Part shown: positions 7,625-15,227 of the stretch, piece after piece
How the letters are laid out: each line of letters starts with the position of its first letter
Numbering within the stretch: the stretch's first letter is position 1
From: a virus
Length of the DNA: 64,000 nucleotides
Virus record (IMG/VR): IMGVR_UViG_3300043418_000072
Coordinates: 62,001 to 126,000 of that record
Reading direction: 5' to 3' (one strand)
Notes under the pieces: generated by a model
What the model saw: the letters and a program-made list of their open reading frames with translations, nothing else
What the model was told of the DNA's origin: nothing
Databases searched by the model: none
Position numbers and translations under genes: made by a program

Positions 7625-8893
7625 TCATTTGCCTTTCGTAGCGTTTTCGTAGTGTGCCCACACACCAAACTCGGGTTCGGCACTTGGGTTACCTTTGATA
7701 ATCCACACTGTGTCGCAGTAGTTAGCAACCTTGTCTGGAGTCCAACCAAAGAAGCAGTAGTCAGTAAACATAATCAGCTTCTTAGGCTCAATGCCTTCTT
7801 CGATCAAGCGTTCCCACACGCACATTGGGTCAGTACCGCCGCCGCCGCCTGGCACAAAGCCTGCAATGTCTTCCAAGTTTTCACTTGTAAAGTCTGCGTG
7901 GTTGTGAACTTGGGTATCCCAGCCCATTACGTGGATCTTGTACTCATCGTACGATTCCATAATGCCCTTGATCTCGCTCAAGAAGATCTTCAAGTCGTGG
8001 TCGGTAATAGAACCAGAAGTGTCAATGCCAATCACAACGTCAATGGTCTCGCCGGGCTTTTGTGCAGGCAAGATAGCATCCATGTGCCAGCTCTTACGTC
8101 CGGGACGTGCAAATGTGTAGTCACTCTTGATAGTGCTTTGGATTTGTTGCTCCAACAGCTCTTTCCAAGAAATTTGTGGCTCCAGCATGTCCTTAACAAG
8201 ACGCTTAACACCTGCGGGCAAGTTACCTGCGCCAACAGCCTGTGCAGCAGCAATCATAGCTTCTTTCAGCTCATCTTTGATTGCTTTCTTTTCTGCGGCA
8301 CTCAGCTTAGGGCGGCCCTTGCCATCTTTGTCGCCATCACCATCTTCGTCGTCATCACCGTCGCCATCCAAATGCTCGTCTAACACTTGGCTCAGCAACT
8401 TGCTGATATCCATTTTATTAGCGTTTTGCATCAAGTCGTCGTAGACTTCTTCCATGCTCATGCCTTTGTACTTGGGATCGTACAGCATACCCACTACAGT
8501 GATCTTCTCGCCAACCTTCTGGTCGATCAAGTCTGCGTTAACACAGAAGTCAGCAGCAATGTTAGAGATCTTAGGATCACGGTCGCCTCGGCGTCCCATG
8601 TGGTCGTAAACCGCGTGAAGCACTTCGTGACCTACCAAGAACTCAACTTGCTTGAGTGGCATTTTGTTCACGAATTCGCTATTGTAATAGAACTTGCGAC
8701 CGTCAGTAGCGGCAGTACCGCACCACTCATCTGCATTAGTGAGTGTCATGCGTGTAGCTAAGTTGCCAAAGAAGGGAGCCTTTAACAGCAAGCCAATACG
8801 GGCAGTAATCAGTTTTTCGCGGGCAGCAGCATCCACTTTGGGATCTGTAACTGTTTTAACTTTTGGCTTTTCTGCTTGTGTAGATTCAGACAT
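7625..8893 (-). CDS. Metallopeptidase-like plus von Willebrand A domain protein (MoxR partner)
   Basis: 422 residues. N-terminal domain with a zinc-peptidase-like HEVLH at 89-93 and following RGDRDPKISNIAADF, as in the DUF2201 N-terminal metallopeptidase-like family. A highly acidic Asp/Gly linker (about 174-190) follows. The C-terminal VWA domain has an intact MIDAS motif DTSGS at 291-295. VWA proteins of this type pair with MoxR AAA+ ATPases (CobS/CobT and RavA/ViaA are precedents) to remodel a target protein; the MoxR partner lies just upstream at 9293-10393. The target is unknown. Confidence 0.85.
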   Translation of the reverse strand: MSESTQAEKPKVKTVTDPKVDAAAREKLITARIGLLLKAPFFGNLATRMTLTNADEWCGTAATDGRKFYYNSEFVNKMPLKQVEFLVGHEVLHAVYDHMGRRGDRDPKISNIAADFCVNADLIDQKVGEKITVVGMLYDPKYKGMSMEEVYDDLMQNANKMDISKLLSQVLDEHLDGDGDDDEDGDGDKDGKGRPKLSAAEKKAIKDELKEAMIAAAQAVGAGNLPAGVKRLVKDMLEPQISWKELLEQQIQSTIKSDYTFARPGRKSWHMDAILPAQKPGETIDVVIGIDTSGSITDHDLKIFLSEIKGIMESYDEYKIHVMGWDTQVHNHADFTSENLEDIAGFVPGGGGGTDPMCVWERLIEEGIEPKKLIMFTDYCFFGWTPDKVANYCDTVWIIKGNPSAEPEFGVWAHYENATKGK

Positions 8894-8913
8894 TTGTGTT
8901 CCTTTTTAAACTA

Positions 8914-8947
8914 AGTGTATTATAACACTGTTTTCTTTATTGGTCAA
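8914..8947 (-). promoter_or_regulatory. Sigma70-like promoter with palindrome over the -10 box
   Basis: Minus strand: TTGACC (8942-8947), 17-base spacer, TATAAT (8919-8924), reading towards the VWA gene start at 8893. The -10 box is flanked by inverted arms AGTGT and ACACT (8914-8929). The same arrangement is present upstream of the MoxR gene at 10527-10542, suggesting a shared regulator. Confidence 0.75.
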
Positions 8948-8957
8948 GTTGACCATT

Positions 8958-9254
8958 TTAGTCCCAATACAGTAGATATGCACTTAAACTGGCATCTGCG
9001 AAGTAAAGTTGCATGTGACTGGTATCACGCCACCATGCCCAACTTGCATCTGTGCCCCATGTAGTGTAATCCAACTCTAGACCTGGACCAAAGTTCTCCC
9101 AGCACCACACTCGACGGGCATTGAAATCCTGCATCATCACACTTGGATTTCTCAGGTGTTCTTTTGTTTTCCAGAAATCAACATAATAGGTAAACACGCC
9201 AAACCCTTTATGGCGCTTGTCCATCTTAACTATACTGTATTGTGTATGTGACAT
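8958..9254 (-). CDS. Hypothetical phage protein, Trp-rich
   Basis: 98 residues, unusually rich in Trp/Tyr (WKTKEH, RVWCWENFGPGLELDYTTWG, SWAWWRD). No known domain seen. It lies alone between a terminator (9259-9281) and the promoter of the VWA gene, so it may be read only by leak-through or from an unseen promoter. Confidence 0.6.
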   Translation of the reverse strand: MSHTQYSIVKMDKRHKGFGVFTYYVDFWKTKEHLRNPSVMMQDFNARRVWCWENFGPGLELDYTTWGTDASWAWWRDTSHMQLYFADASLSAYLLYWD

Positions 9255-9258
9255 AGTG

Positions 9259-9281
9259 AAAAAGGGGCCTAAGCCCCTTTT
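9259..9281 (-). terminator. Rho-independent terminator after MoxR gene
   Basis: Nine-base stem AAAAGGGGC / GCCCCTTTT (9260-9268 with 9273-9281) with a four-base loop. On the minus strand it is followed by a run of T. It lies 12 bases past the MoxR stop. The arms are also A/T-flanked on the other side, so it could act in both directions. Confidence 0.85.
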
Positions 9282-9292
9282 GTTAACAGCAA

Positions 9293-10393
9293 TTACTTGC
9301 CAGAAGCTGCGATGATGTACTTGCCAAAACGCTTGTGGAACTCGTCAAAGTTCGGCATCTTGCCTGGCACCATTGGCAGGTTGTAAGTTGTTAGCGCAAC
9401 TCGGGCACCCATAACAACCAACTCAGTAGTGAAGTTAGCCATCATAAAGCTCAGGAAGTTGTCAGCCTGGGCATGCCAGTCAGCCATCTTGTCCTTGCCC
9501 AACTTCTTGTACGAGTCTTGCAACTCGTAGCACATGCTAATGGTCAGGGAGTACATAGCACTCACTTCCTTAACCTTCAACTCCTTGACCTTGCCGGCCA
9601 AGATGTCAGTTGGGTTAGGCATTTGTCCAGCAACCTTGCGGTGAGCCATGAACTGCACAGCAACGCCTTCGCCAACAGTACCTGCGATCAAGTCCATCAA
9701 CTCTGCGTCAGTTGCTTCTTCGTCATACAAGAAGTCTGACACGAAGCTCCATGTACGTGGAGTAGCAAACGCACGGCTTGAAGACTTTGGATCAAAGTCA
9801 AACAAGAATTGCTTGGCGTAACTCAAGTAACCCACAACGTCCTTGTGAACTTTCTTGCCCACAGCCCAAGTCTGCCAAGACTCGAAGTCTGGACGCACTT
9901 CCAAGTGGACGAAACGGTTAGCCAATGGGCTTGGCATACGGTAGCTCACACCCTTGTCGCTTTCGCGGTTACCAGCAGCCACGATAACAACGTTATCAGG
10001 CAACACATACTTGCCCACTCGACGGTTCAAAATCAGCTGGTAGCCAGCAGCTTGAACAGCAGGAGCAGCAGTGTTCATTTCGTCCAAGAACAGCACAACC
10101 ACAGGGAATTGGCTAGCCAACTCGTCGTCTGGCAGGTCAATTGGGGGAGCCCAATCCATCTTGCCGTTGTCCTTGTTGAAGAAAGGAATACCACGAATGT
10201 CAGTGGGTTCCATCTGGCCCAAACGCAAGTCAATCATGTGACCACCAAGTTCGTCAGTCAGCTCTTGCACGAGCTCGGACTTACCGATACCAGGAGGGCC
10301 CCACATAAACACGGGACGTTTGTTTTTAAATGCTCGCAACACACGGCTACGGGCTTCACCTGGGGTGACTGAACGGGACTCGGTAACTGCCAT
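9293..10393 (-). CDS. MoxR-family AAA+ ATPase
   Basis: 366 residues. Walker A GPPGIGKS at 32-39, Walker B VVLFLDEMN near 99-107, sensor-1 VVIVAAGNRE near 136-145, and the arginine finger region PLANRFVHLEV near 157-167 identify a MoxR/AAA_5 ATPase. Such ATPases act as chaperones with a VWA-domain adaptor, here probably the protein at 7625-8893. The C-terminus (FDEFHKRFGKYIIAASGK) is echoed at the C-terminus of the separate protein at 10862-11335. Driven by promoters at 10437-10465 and 10527-10559 and closed by the terminator at 9259. Confidence 0.9.
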   Translation of the reverse strand: MAVTESRSVTPGEARSRVLRAFKNKRPVFMWGPPGIGKSELVQELTDELGGHMIDLRLGQMEPTDIRGIPFFNKDNGKMDWAPPIDLPDDELASQFPVVVLFLDEMNTAAPAVQAAGYQLILNRRVGKYVLPDNVVIVAAGNRESDKGVSYRMPSPLANRFVHLEVRPDFESWQTWAVGKKVHKDVVGYLSYAKQFLFDFDPKSSSRAFATPRTWSFVSDFLYDEEATDAELMDLIAGTVGEGVAVQFMAHRKVAGQMPNPTDILAGKVKELKVKEVSAMYSLTISMCYELQDSYKKLGKDKMADWHAQADNFLSFMMANFTTELVVMGARVALTTYNLPMVPGKMPNFDEFHKRFGKYIIAASGK

Positions 10394-10436
10394 TTTTAAC
10401 TCCTTTGAAATGGACTAACTAACACATTAAAAACTT

Positions 10437-10465
10437 ATTATACAACAAGAGTCTTTTCTTGTCAT
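10437..10465 (-). promoter_or_regulatory. Sigma70-like promoter (proximal) for MoxR gene
   Basis: Minus strand ATGACA (10460-10465), 17-base spacer, TATAAT (10437-10442), about 45 bases upstream of the MoxR ATG at 10393. The leader contains an AAGGAG-like site just before the start. Confidence 0.65.
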
Positions 10466-10526
10466 ATAGTGTGTTGCTTTTACACAACACCCTTGAACTT
10501 TGCTAGCAAGTTGTTTTCTTGCTATG

Positions 10527-10559
10527 AGTGTATTGTAACACTCTTTTCTTTATTGGCAA
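10527..10559 (-). promoter_or_regulatory. Sigma70-like promoter (distal) with palindrome over the -10 box
   Basis: Minus strand TTGCCA (10554-10559), 16-base spacer, TACAAT (10532-10537). The -10 is flanked by AGTGT/ACACT (10527-10542), and the spacer (ATAAAGAAAA) is also shared with the VWA promoter at 8914-8947. Two small hairpins (10502-10524 and 10471-10490) lie between this promoter and the proximal one. Confidence 0.65.
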
Positions 10560-10583
10560 AACTCTTTTTGCATTGTGTTGCAA

Positions 10584-10787
10584 TTAAGCAACAAAGTCAA
10601 ACGCAAACTCTGCAGGAGTCTTGCTAACAATCACACCACCGTTAGTGACGTCGATCAATGCAGTCTCTAGCATGACTGCATCACGTGGTGTGCAAACAAC
10701 AAACAACGTACCGCTAGTGAACGCTGCCGGTGTATCGGTGCCCAGGATGTCAGACACTTTGTTAAGAACACGTTTTTCGAAACTCAT
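10584..10787 (-). CDS. Hypothetical small phage protein
   Basis: 67 residues starting MSFEKRVLNKVSDILG, ending FAFDFVA; mixed alpha/beta with no recognised motif. It has its own promoter (10820-10848) and a Shine-Dalgarno-like AGGAG before the ATG. It resembles the many short early genes of T4-like phages. Confidence 0.6.
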   Translation of the reverse strand: MSFEKRVLNKVSDILGTDTPAAFTSGTLFVVCTPRDAVMLETALIDVTNGGVIVSKTPAEFAFDFVA

Positions 10788-10819
10788 TTAAAACTCCTGT
10801 TTTGCTTTGCTATGTAGTT

Positions 10820-10848
10820 ATTATACCCGATCTTTCATTTCGGGTCAA
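10820..10848 (-). promoter_or_regulatory. Sigma70-like promoter
   Basis: Minus strand TTGACC (10843-10848), 17-base spacer, TATAAT (10820-10825), reading into the gene that starts at 10787. Confidence 0.75.
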
Positions 10849-10861
10849 CCAAAATCTGCAA

Positions 10862-11335
10862 TTATTTGCGGGGTTTTTCGCTGCCAGTGATAATCATGTA
10901 GCCGTAACGCTGGTGGAATTCGTTAAACGTAGTCAAACGGTCCGGGATAATTGCCAACTTCTGATCACGTAAGAGATGCCGTGCAATGTACACTGGAAAA
11001 GCCACCTCTGCAATTACAGGAGGAATCTTGCGCAATTCTGTTTCTAAGGTCTCTCGATCCTTGCCAAACATCGCAACCATTTCATTAACGTCCGACACAT
11101 ACTTTTCTTTGTCTGGATCGGCATAAGGAGAATTTCCGAAGCTAACTGGAGCAGGGAAATTGTTGTGTACAAAAGTATACAGATTGTCCCATGCAGCGCA
11201 AATAGGAGCATTAATCTCAGTACCACGCTCACTGTAGTACCATGTACCAAAGTCACCGTTTGCTGCAATTACTGCATCGTTGACTGCGATGGTGGTGTCC
11301 ATTAATGCCAGTGCGTCTGTGTACTTTTGAAACAT
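10862..11335 (-). CDS. Phage protein sharing the MoxR C-terminal tail
   Basis: 157 residues, mostly helical, without ATPase motifs. Its last ~20 residues (FNEFHQRYGYMIITGSEK) closely match the last residues of the neighbouring MoxR protein (FDEFHKRFGKYIIAASGK); both are in the pattern F-x-E-F-H-x-R-(F/Y)-G. This may be a shared docking tail for a common partner. It has its own promoter at 11365-11393. Confidence 0.65.
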   Translation of the reverse strand: MFQKYTDALALMDTTIAVNDAVIAANGDFGTWYYSERGTEINAPICAAWDNLYTFVHNNFPAPVSFGNSPYADPDKEKYVSDVNEMVAMFGKDRETLETELRKIPPVIAEVAFPVYIARHLLRDQKLAIIPDRLTTFNEFHQRYGYMIITGSEKPRK

Positions 11336-11364
11336 GCCAACCTCTGTTTGTTTGCTATGTATCT

Positions 11365-11393
11365 ATTATACCATAATTTGTCATTTCGGACAA
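11365..11393 (-). promoter_or_regulatory. Sigma70-like promoter
   Basis: Minus strand TTGTCC (11388-11393), 17-base spacer, TATAAT (11365-11370), 30 bases before the ATG at 11335. Confidence 0.75.
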
Positions 11394-11405
11394 ATCAAGA
11401 CGATA

Positions 11406-11456
11406 GGCTGTTGCAATTACGCAACAGCCCAAAACTAATACTTCTGTTTTAGAAGT
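11406..11456 (-). terminator. Paired hairpins after the 151-residue gene (weak terminator or processing site)
   Basis: Two perfect stems: GGCTGTTGC/GCAACAGCC (11406-11414 with 11421-11429) and ACTTCT/AGAAGT (11440-11445 with 11451-11456), the second overlapping the gene's 3' end. Neither is followed by a clear U-run, so intrinsic termination is uncertain. They separate two transcription units. Confidence 0.45.
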
Positions 11457-11904
11457 TTAGTTGTAACAGTCCTTCATGATAGTCCATTAGCAAGTTGTAA
11501 CGCTCGCGCAAGTCATACAGCACACCACGGCCCCATTCGTAGTAGTCACTGTTATGTCTAATAGACACTTTGGTCCGAGGGTTGGTAACCTTCCAGCCTG
11601 TGTAGTGCTGTTCAAAGTAGTAAGCGCCAGTGGCAGTTTCCAATTTGAATCGACGGTTGACTGCACGGGCTTGTTCAGCTTTGGTTTTGTTAGCATCATT
11701 CCCAATGGGTTTGACTTGATAACCTTGGACAATCGCGATACGCTGTTTTCGTTCACGGCTAGCTTTAATGCGATCCAGCTTGCCACCAATGCTAACAAGA
11801 TCCTTACCTGACAGCCCCATCAGCGTGGCATAGTTTACCAATGCCCGCACTTGATCCTGCTTGTCTGCTGAGAATCGTTTAAAAATTAGTTCTTCGTCTT
11901 CCAT
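11449..11904 (-). CDS. Hypothetical phage protein with helical N-terminus
   Basis: 151 residues. The N-terminal part is helical and Lys/Arg-rich (GKLDRIKASRERKQRIAIVQGYQ), and the C-terminal part has aromatic strands (AYYFEQHYTGWKVTNPRT). This could be a nucleic-acid-binding protein, but no family is recognised. It follows the GIY-YIG-like gene directly (stop and start adjacent). Confidence 0.6.
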   Translation of the reverse strand: MEDEELIFKRFSADKQDQVRALVNYATLMGLSGKDLVSIGGKLDRIKASRERKQRIAIVQGYQVKPIGNDANKTKAEQARAVNRRFKLETATGAYYFEQHYTGWKVTNPRTKVSIRHNSDYYEWGRGVLYDLRERYNLLMDYHEGLLQLNF

Positions 11905-12264
11905 TTAGATCACCTTGGTAATTCCGATGTAGCTGTTTTCGATTTCCCACATAACCCAGTCATGCACGGATTGGTGCTCGATGCGCTCATCAATCCATTC
12001 GTAACGATAGTTATCGGTGCCCACAAACAAGTAGCTGTGGAAATCGCTTTTGATTTTAGTTTCAATTTCGCGGATCAATCGTTCTGGCCCAGACCACAAT
12101 CCTGTAAATTTTACAGGGTGTCCCACATGTCCTTCATATCCGTGAATTCGATTTGACGGGTTGCTTGTAATACCAAGACAGGTCCTAGTGACAATTTGCT
12201 CAGTGACGTCATCAACATAACGATGACGCCAAAGATAGAAGTAATATACCTTTGGCGCTGTCAT
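11905..12264 (-). CDS. GIY-YIG-like small protein
   Basis: 119 residues. The pattern YYFYLWRHRY ... TCLGITSNPSNRIHGYEGHVGH ... IREIETKIKSDF ... YEWID resembles the GIY-YIG nuclease fold: a strand, GxT.NPxxR, a helix with Glu, and a terminal EW. The second YIG-like element is degenerate (CLGIT), so catalytic activity is uncertain. Possibly a small endonuclease or an inactive relative. It is stacked between the ParB-like gene and a small basic protein. Confidence 0.5.
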   Translation of the reverse strand: MTAPKVYYFYLWRHRYVDDVTEQIVTRTCLGITSNPSNRIHGYEGHVGHPVKFTGLWSGPERLIREIETKIKSDFHSYLFVGTDNYRYEWIDERIEHQSVHDWVMWEIENSYIGITKVI

Positions 12265-12265
12265 T

Positions 12266-13459
12266 TTAGTACCCTGCGTATTTTTGGCTGTCGGGCACTT
12301 GTGGCAAGCTCAGTTTACCAGCAAACTTAGCAGGATTGTAGTAATCCATTACCAGGATCGGGGTCAAGCAACCGTCGCTCCATGAACGTACCAAGCCGTT
12401 GTCGTCTTGGAACTTTTCCAAGCGTGACTTACAGTCCTTGTGAAAGGATTTGGGAGATCCATACACAGAGCGGAACAGATTGTACAAATCTTGCTCAACC
12501 GCAGGGGTCAATGTCGCTGGTGTCTTGGCAGTTCGAGAAGCGTGATGCAATCGACCAAATGCAAGAATAAAACCACCATCTACGCCCTTTTCAGCAGGGT
12601 AGTACTTGTTGTGCCACGCAAGTGCCCACTCCAGGTCCTGGATAGACTTTTTAAACAACTTCATGTCGGTACCATGTCCTGCAATGGTGTTTAAACCATG
12701 AATGTAAGTTACCATGCCTGGTGTTGCAAGTTGCCCTCGAGCATCACTAGCCTTTGCTGGGAACATGTTGTTCTTTTCCATTGCACACTGGATTGCTTCG
12801 CTTTGTACGTCTTCGTCAAAGTTGCTGGCATATAAACGTACACCGTTAACTCGACTACGATGCAAGTGATACGCATCAATGCCCTTGCGGCCACCACCGT
12901 TAATTTGGCGGAAACCATAGTTACCAACAGCTTCGCCCTGCAAGTCTGTGCCCGGTACTTCCATGTCTTCGTCGAACGCTTTTACTTGCACAAGGAAGTC
13001 GCCGTCGATCAAACCGGCAGTATACAAATGGTAGTACAAGCAGGAAGTTTGTTGACCTTCCCACACACTATAACGACCGTTTGCAAGTTTGGTTGCCATC
13101 ACAGGCATTGCAATACGTGGATCAAATCGTTCAAGCACGTTAGCCTGATGTTCCGCATCCTCGTCGCGCTGAATCTCGATATTGATGTCCAGGTCGCTAA
13201 TTTTAGCCCAGATCAGTTCACCGAAATGTTTGTGGGTGTATTTTTCTCCGCCAAGTCGAATGCGAAGATTGTTTAGTGCTTGCTGCACATGAGAATTGGT
13301 ATGAGCTCGTGCCCCACGTACTGTGAGCGGCTCGTAAATATTTGCTGCGCCTTGAGGCGTCATATTTACATTTTGTTGAATGACCATTGGTGCAAACGGA
13401 TTCGCTCCACGGTTGATTGTGCGTTGCACAGGAGTAGAGACTGGTGCGGCGGTTGCCAT
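12266..13459 (-). CDS. ParB-like nuclease-domain protein
   Basis: 397 residues. After a disordered ~50-residue N-terminus, residues about 85-140 carry the ParB/sulfiredoxin-type pattern: DLDINIEIQRD, AEHQANVLERFDP and ATKLANGRYSVWEGQQT. The latter corresponds to the ParB GHRR-like nucleotide site, here altered to EGQQ. The remaining ~250 residues are phage-specific and helical. ParB-like proteins in phages range from DNA partition to nucleases or CTPase switches; which applies here is unknown. A near-consensus promoter at 13514-13542 drives it. Confidence 0.7.
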   Translation of the reverse strand: MATAAPVSTPVQRTINRGANPFAPMVIQQNVNMTPQGAANIYEPLTVRGARAHTNSHVQQALNNLRIRLGGEKYTHKHFGELIWAKISDLDINIEIQRDEDAEHQANVLERFDPRIAMPVMATKLANGRYSVWEGQQTSCLYYHLYTAGLIDGDFLVQVKAFDEDMEVPGTDLQGEAVGNYGFRQINGGGRKGIDAYHLHRSRVNGVRLYASNFDEDVQSEAIQCAMEKNNMFPAKASDARGQLATPGMVTYIHGLNTIAGHGTDMKLFKKSIQDLEWALAWHNKYYPAEKGVDGGFILAFGRLHHASRTAKTPATLTPAVEQDLYNLFRSVYGSPKSFHKDCKSRLEKFQDDNGLVRSWSDGCLTPILVMDYYNPAKFAGKLSLPQVPDSQKYAGY

Positions 13460-13513
13460 AAGATTTTCCTTTGTATAGAGATTGAATTACCTGTAACTTA
13501 AACAGGTAGTCGA

Positions 13514-13542
13514 ATTATAACGGGAATTTCTTATTGTGTCAA
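13514..13542 (-). promoter_or_regulatory. Consensus sigma70 promoter for ParB-like gene
   Basis: Minus strand TTGACA (13537-13542), 17-base spacer, TATAAT (13514-13519): both boxes are perfect consensus, the strongest promoter in the window. It reads into the gene starting at 13459. Confidence 0.85.
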
Positions 13543-13555
13543 TTACACTAAAGTA

Positions 13556-13924
13556 TTACATTTGCAGGTTATCTAAATATTGACCCAAATTGCCTGCGTG
13601 TAGCTGCAACATTATAGCATCGCTTTCACCATACAGGAAGATGCTTTTATTGGATTTGATAAAGTAAGGCTCTTTAAACAAGCGCTCTAACTGTAGCATC
13701 TGCTTGCCAGTTACTCCTGTTAGAAGATCAATTTGGTGGGAAGGAAACTTGGAACGCTTAGTGAACCAGGTATGACCAATTGAAGTTAGTCGTAGGCTAC
13801 TGTGGTTCAATGGGTTACGCCACCATAGCTTAGTGACATCCCCGACCATGCTAACCTCAAGGCCGGCAGCAACAACGGCCTTGACGAACCAATCGTGCTG
13901 TGGATTACGGGTAGACTTGGTCAC
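13556..13924 (-). CDS. Hypothetical phage protein
   Basis: 122 residues, apparently from a GTG at 13924, overlapping the previous gene by 20 bases. Contains HDWFVKAVVAAGLEVSMVGDVTKLWWRNP and later KQMLQLERLFKEPYFI. Not recognised; soluble and mixed alpha/beta. It ends just past the ParB promoter region. Confidence 0.6.
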   Translation of the reverse strand: MTKSTRNPQHDWFVKAVVAAGLEVSMVGDVTKLWWRNPLNHSSLRLTSIGHTWFTKRSKFPSHQIDLLTGVTGKQMLQLERLFKEPYFIKSNKSIFLYGESDAIMLQLHAGNLGQYLDNLQM

Positions 13925-14192
13925 CGGCTTTTAATAGAACTACTGTAAATTTGTCTGTCTTAAAAAGGGTGTTTAGTTTCTTGGCCAAGTTAATTGCATG
14001 GCCCGGATTGCTAAAAGAATTTTTCCGATACTTCGGCCCTGGGTACGAGATCAAAACATTGCTAGTCTTTAAGTTAATCGGCTGGTTATCATAGAAGACC
14101 GCCCAGATGCCTTCGCTGGCTAATACTTGATCGCTTTTGTAGTTGGTTTTGTTAACGTGTTCTAACAGTACTGTTGGCTTAGGTCTCGACAT
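13905..14192 (-). CDS. Hypothetical phage protein
   Basis: 95 residues with Lys-rich segments (KYRKNSFSNPGHAINLAKKLNTLFKTD). The NPGHAINLAKKLN part looks like a helix following a short loop, as in small phage proteins with a repeated AP2-like unit, but I cannot assign it. It is preceded by a late-promoter-like ATAAATA at 14214-14220. Confidence 0.6.
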   Translation of the reverse strand: MSRPKPTVLLEHVNKTNYKSDQVLASEGIWAVFYDNQPINLKTSNVLISYPGPKYRKNSFSNPGHAINLAKKLNTLFKTDKFTVVLLKAGDQVYP

Positions 14193-14213
14193 TTCATAGT
14201 TCCTTGATAATAA

Positions 14214-14220
14214 TATTTAT
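14214..14220 (-). promoter_or_regulatory. Late-promoter-like motif ATAAATA
   Basis: Minus-strand ATAAATATTATT, close to T4 late consensus TATAAATA, 22 bases upstream of the start at 14192 and just 5' of an AAGGAA ribosome-binding site. Confidence 0.5.
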
Positions 14221-14238
14221 CTCAGTAATCTACGTATA

Positions 14239-14457
14239 TTATTTAAAACCACCGCCATCAACACTAATTTGGATAACTTCGTCTGTCACTGCGCCACCTT
14301 GTGCAGATAACTCTGCAACGTTGGCAAGTAATGCGTAGATGTCGTTATGTAAGCTACGTGCTTCCTGTGCAGACAAGACCACTTGCTTGCCATTGGTTTG
14401 GTTTAGTTGCTTTACCCGATCATTGAATGTACGGATAGCCAAGGATAGTTGTTCCAT
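14239..14457 (-). CDS. Small conserved T4-like phage protein
   Basis: 72 residues: helical (IRTFNDRVKQLNQTNGKQ, LSAQEARSLHNDIYALLANVAEL) with a short ISVDGGGFK tail. I associate this combination of helix and GGGFK tail with small proteins of T4-like phages, but its function is not known to me. ATG overlaps the preceding stop by one base. Confidence 0.7.
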   Translation of the reverse strand: MEQLSLAIRTFNDRVKQLNQTNGKQVVLSAQEARSLHNDIYALLANVAELSAQGGAVTDEVIQISVDGGGFK

Positions 14458-14927
14458 TATGCTTTTAATTCTTTAATTTTATTAGTGGCTTCTGTTTTGG
14501 TTATAAATGGCCCGTGGTGCTCATAGCGACTAACTGTAATGTTCTTGGGGCAAAACTCTGTGATCCAAGTGTTGTTGAATTTAATTGCATAGTGCCCTGC
14601 GCAATATAAACTCTTGCTCTTAGGCTCCTTGCTATAGATAGGCAGCTTGCGCTGAACATCCCATACTTGATTATATGGTTTGCTGGAGCAAGGGAATCCA
14701 TACGCTTCGTGTGTAATCTTTGTTTTAGTTGGCTTAGTGGTATCAAATACAATATTGTACTTTTTGCTAATTAGCTTGATACTTGCAAATTGCTCGCGAG
14801 TATCGTCATGCACGTATGCGTATCCGCCACCCTCTTCAATTGCTTGGATTGTGGCAATTTTAGTACCATCTGATTCCACAATCCAGTACTTGTTTTTAAT
14901 AACTGGCTTTGCTACGATTGTCATCAT
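14457..14927 (-). CDS. Conserved phage hypothetical
   Basis: 156 residues starting MMTIVAKPVIKNKYWIVESDG (the second Met at 14924 is an equal candidate). Beta-rich N-terminal half (KIATIQAIEEGGGYAYVHDD, FASIKLISKKYNIVF) and a Cys-containing C-terminal half (GFPCSSKPYNQVWDV, SLYCAGHYAIKF, WITEFCPKNI) that could bind a metal. The family recurs in T4-like marine phages as I recall it, with unknown role. Confidence 0.7.
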   Translation of the reverse strand: MMTIVAKPVIKNKYWIVESDGTKIATIQAIEEGGGYAYVHDDTREQFASIKLISKKYNIVFDTTKPTKTKITHEAYGFPCSSKPYNQVWDVQRKLPIYSKEPKSKSLYCAGHYAIKFNNTWITEFCPKNITVSRYEHHGPFITKTEATNKIKELKA

Positions 14928-14929
14928 TC

Positions 14930-15226
14930 TTAATCTTTCTTAAGGCAAGTTAGTGTAATAATCTTACCAATTTCTGAGCCTAAATCTTGGTCATTGGATA
15001 CAATGTGTAGATCCGGAACACGATTGTAACTTGATCTAGGGTTAATGCTAACAATATACCCACCGGTAGCAGGAGTTACACGAATATCAATGCCCTGATC
15101 AAACTCATGCCTTGTACCAGTATCGACACCAGCCATCAGACCTGACCCAGCAATAGCGTAGGGACCACCTGCACCTAATGCACCTAATGTAACGTGATTT
15201 GCAGTGGCCATATTAGCTTGTGACAT
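14930..15226 (-). CDS. Small phage protein, paralogue of next gene (a)
   Basis: 98 residues. The C-terminal ~55 residues (IDIRVTPATGGYIVSINPRS ... DLHIVSNDQDLGSEIGKIITLTCL) align with the neighbouring 92-residue protein (IQFTVSAARGGLIVCVRTYD ... NHIIHDDEDVSKNVADIVSVELM). The shared pattern is a beta-hairpin with GG, then an Asp-Asp turn and a final amphipathic helix. Tandem duplicates of a small phage family; function unknown. Confidence 0.65.
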   Translation of the reverse strand: MSQANMATANHVTLGALGAGGPYAIAGSGLMAGVDTGTRHEFDQGIDIRVTPATGGYIVSINPRSSYNRVPDLHIVSNDQDLGSEIGKIITLTCLKKD

Positions 15227-15227
15227 A

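Noticed and set aside
7535-8383. Long plus-strand open frame (282 codons) opposite the VWA gene
   Set aside because: Antisense to a clear VWA/metallopeptidase gene; Cys/His/Val-rich, with no ribosome-binding site or domain. Shadow of codon bias.
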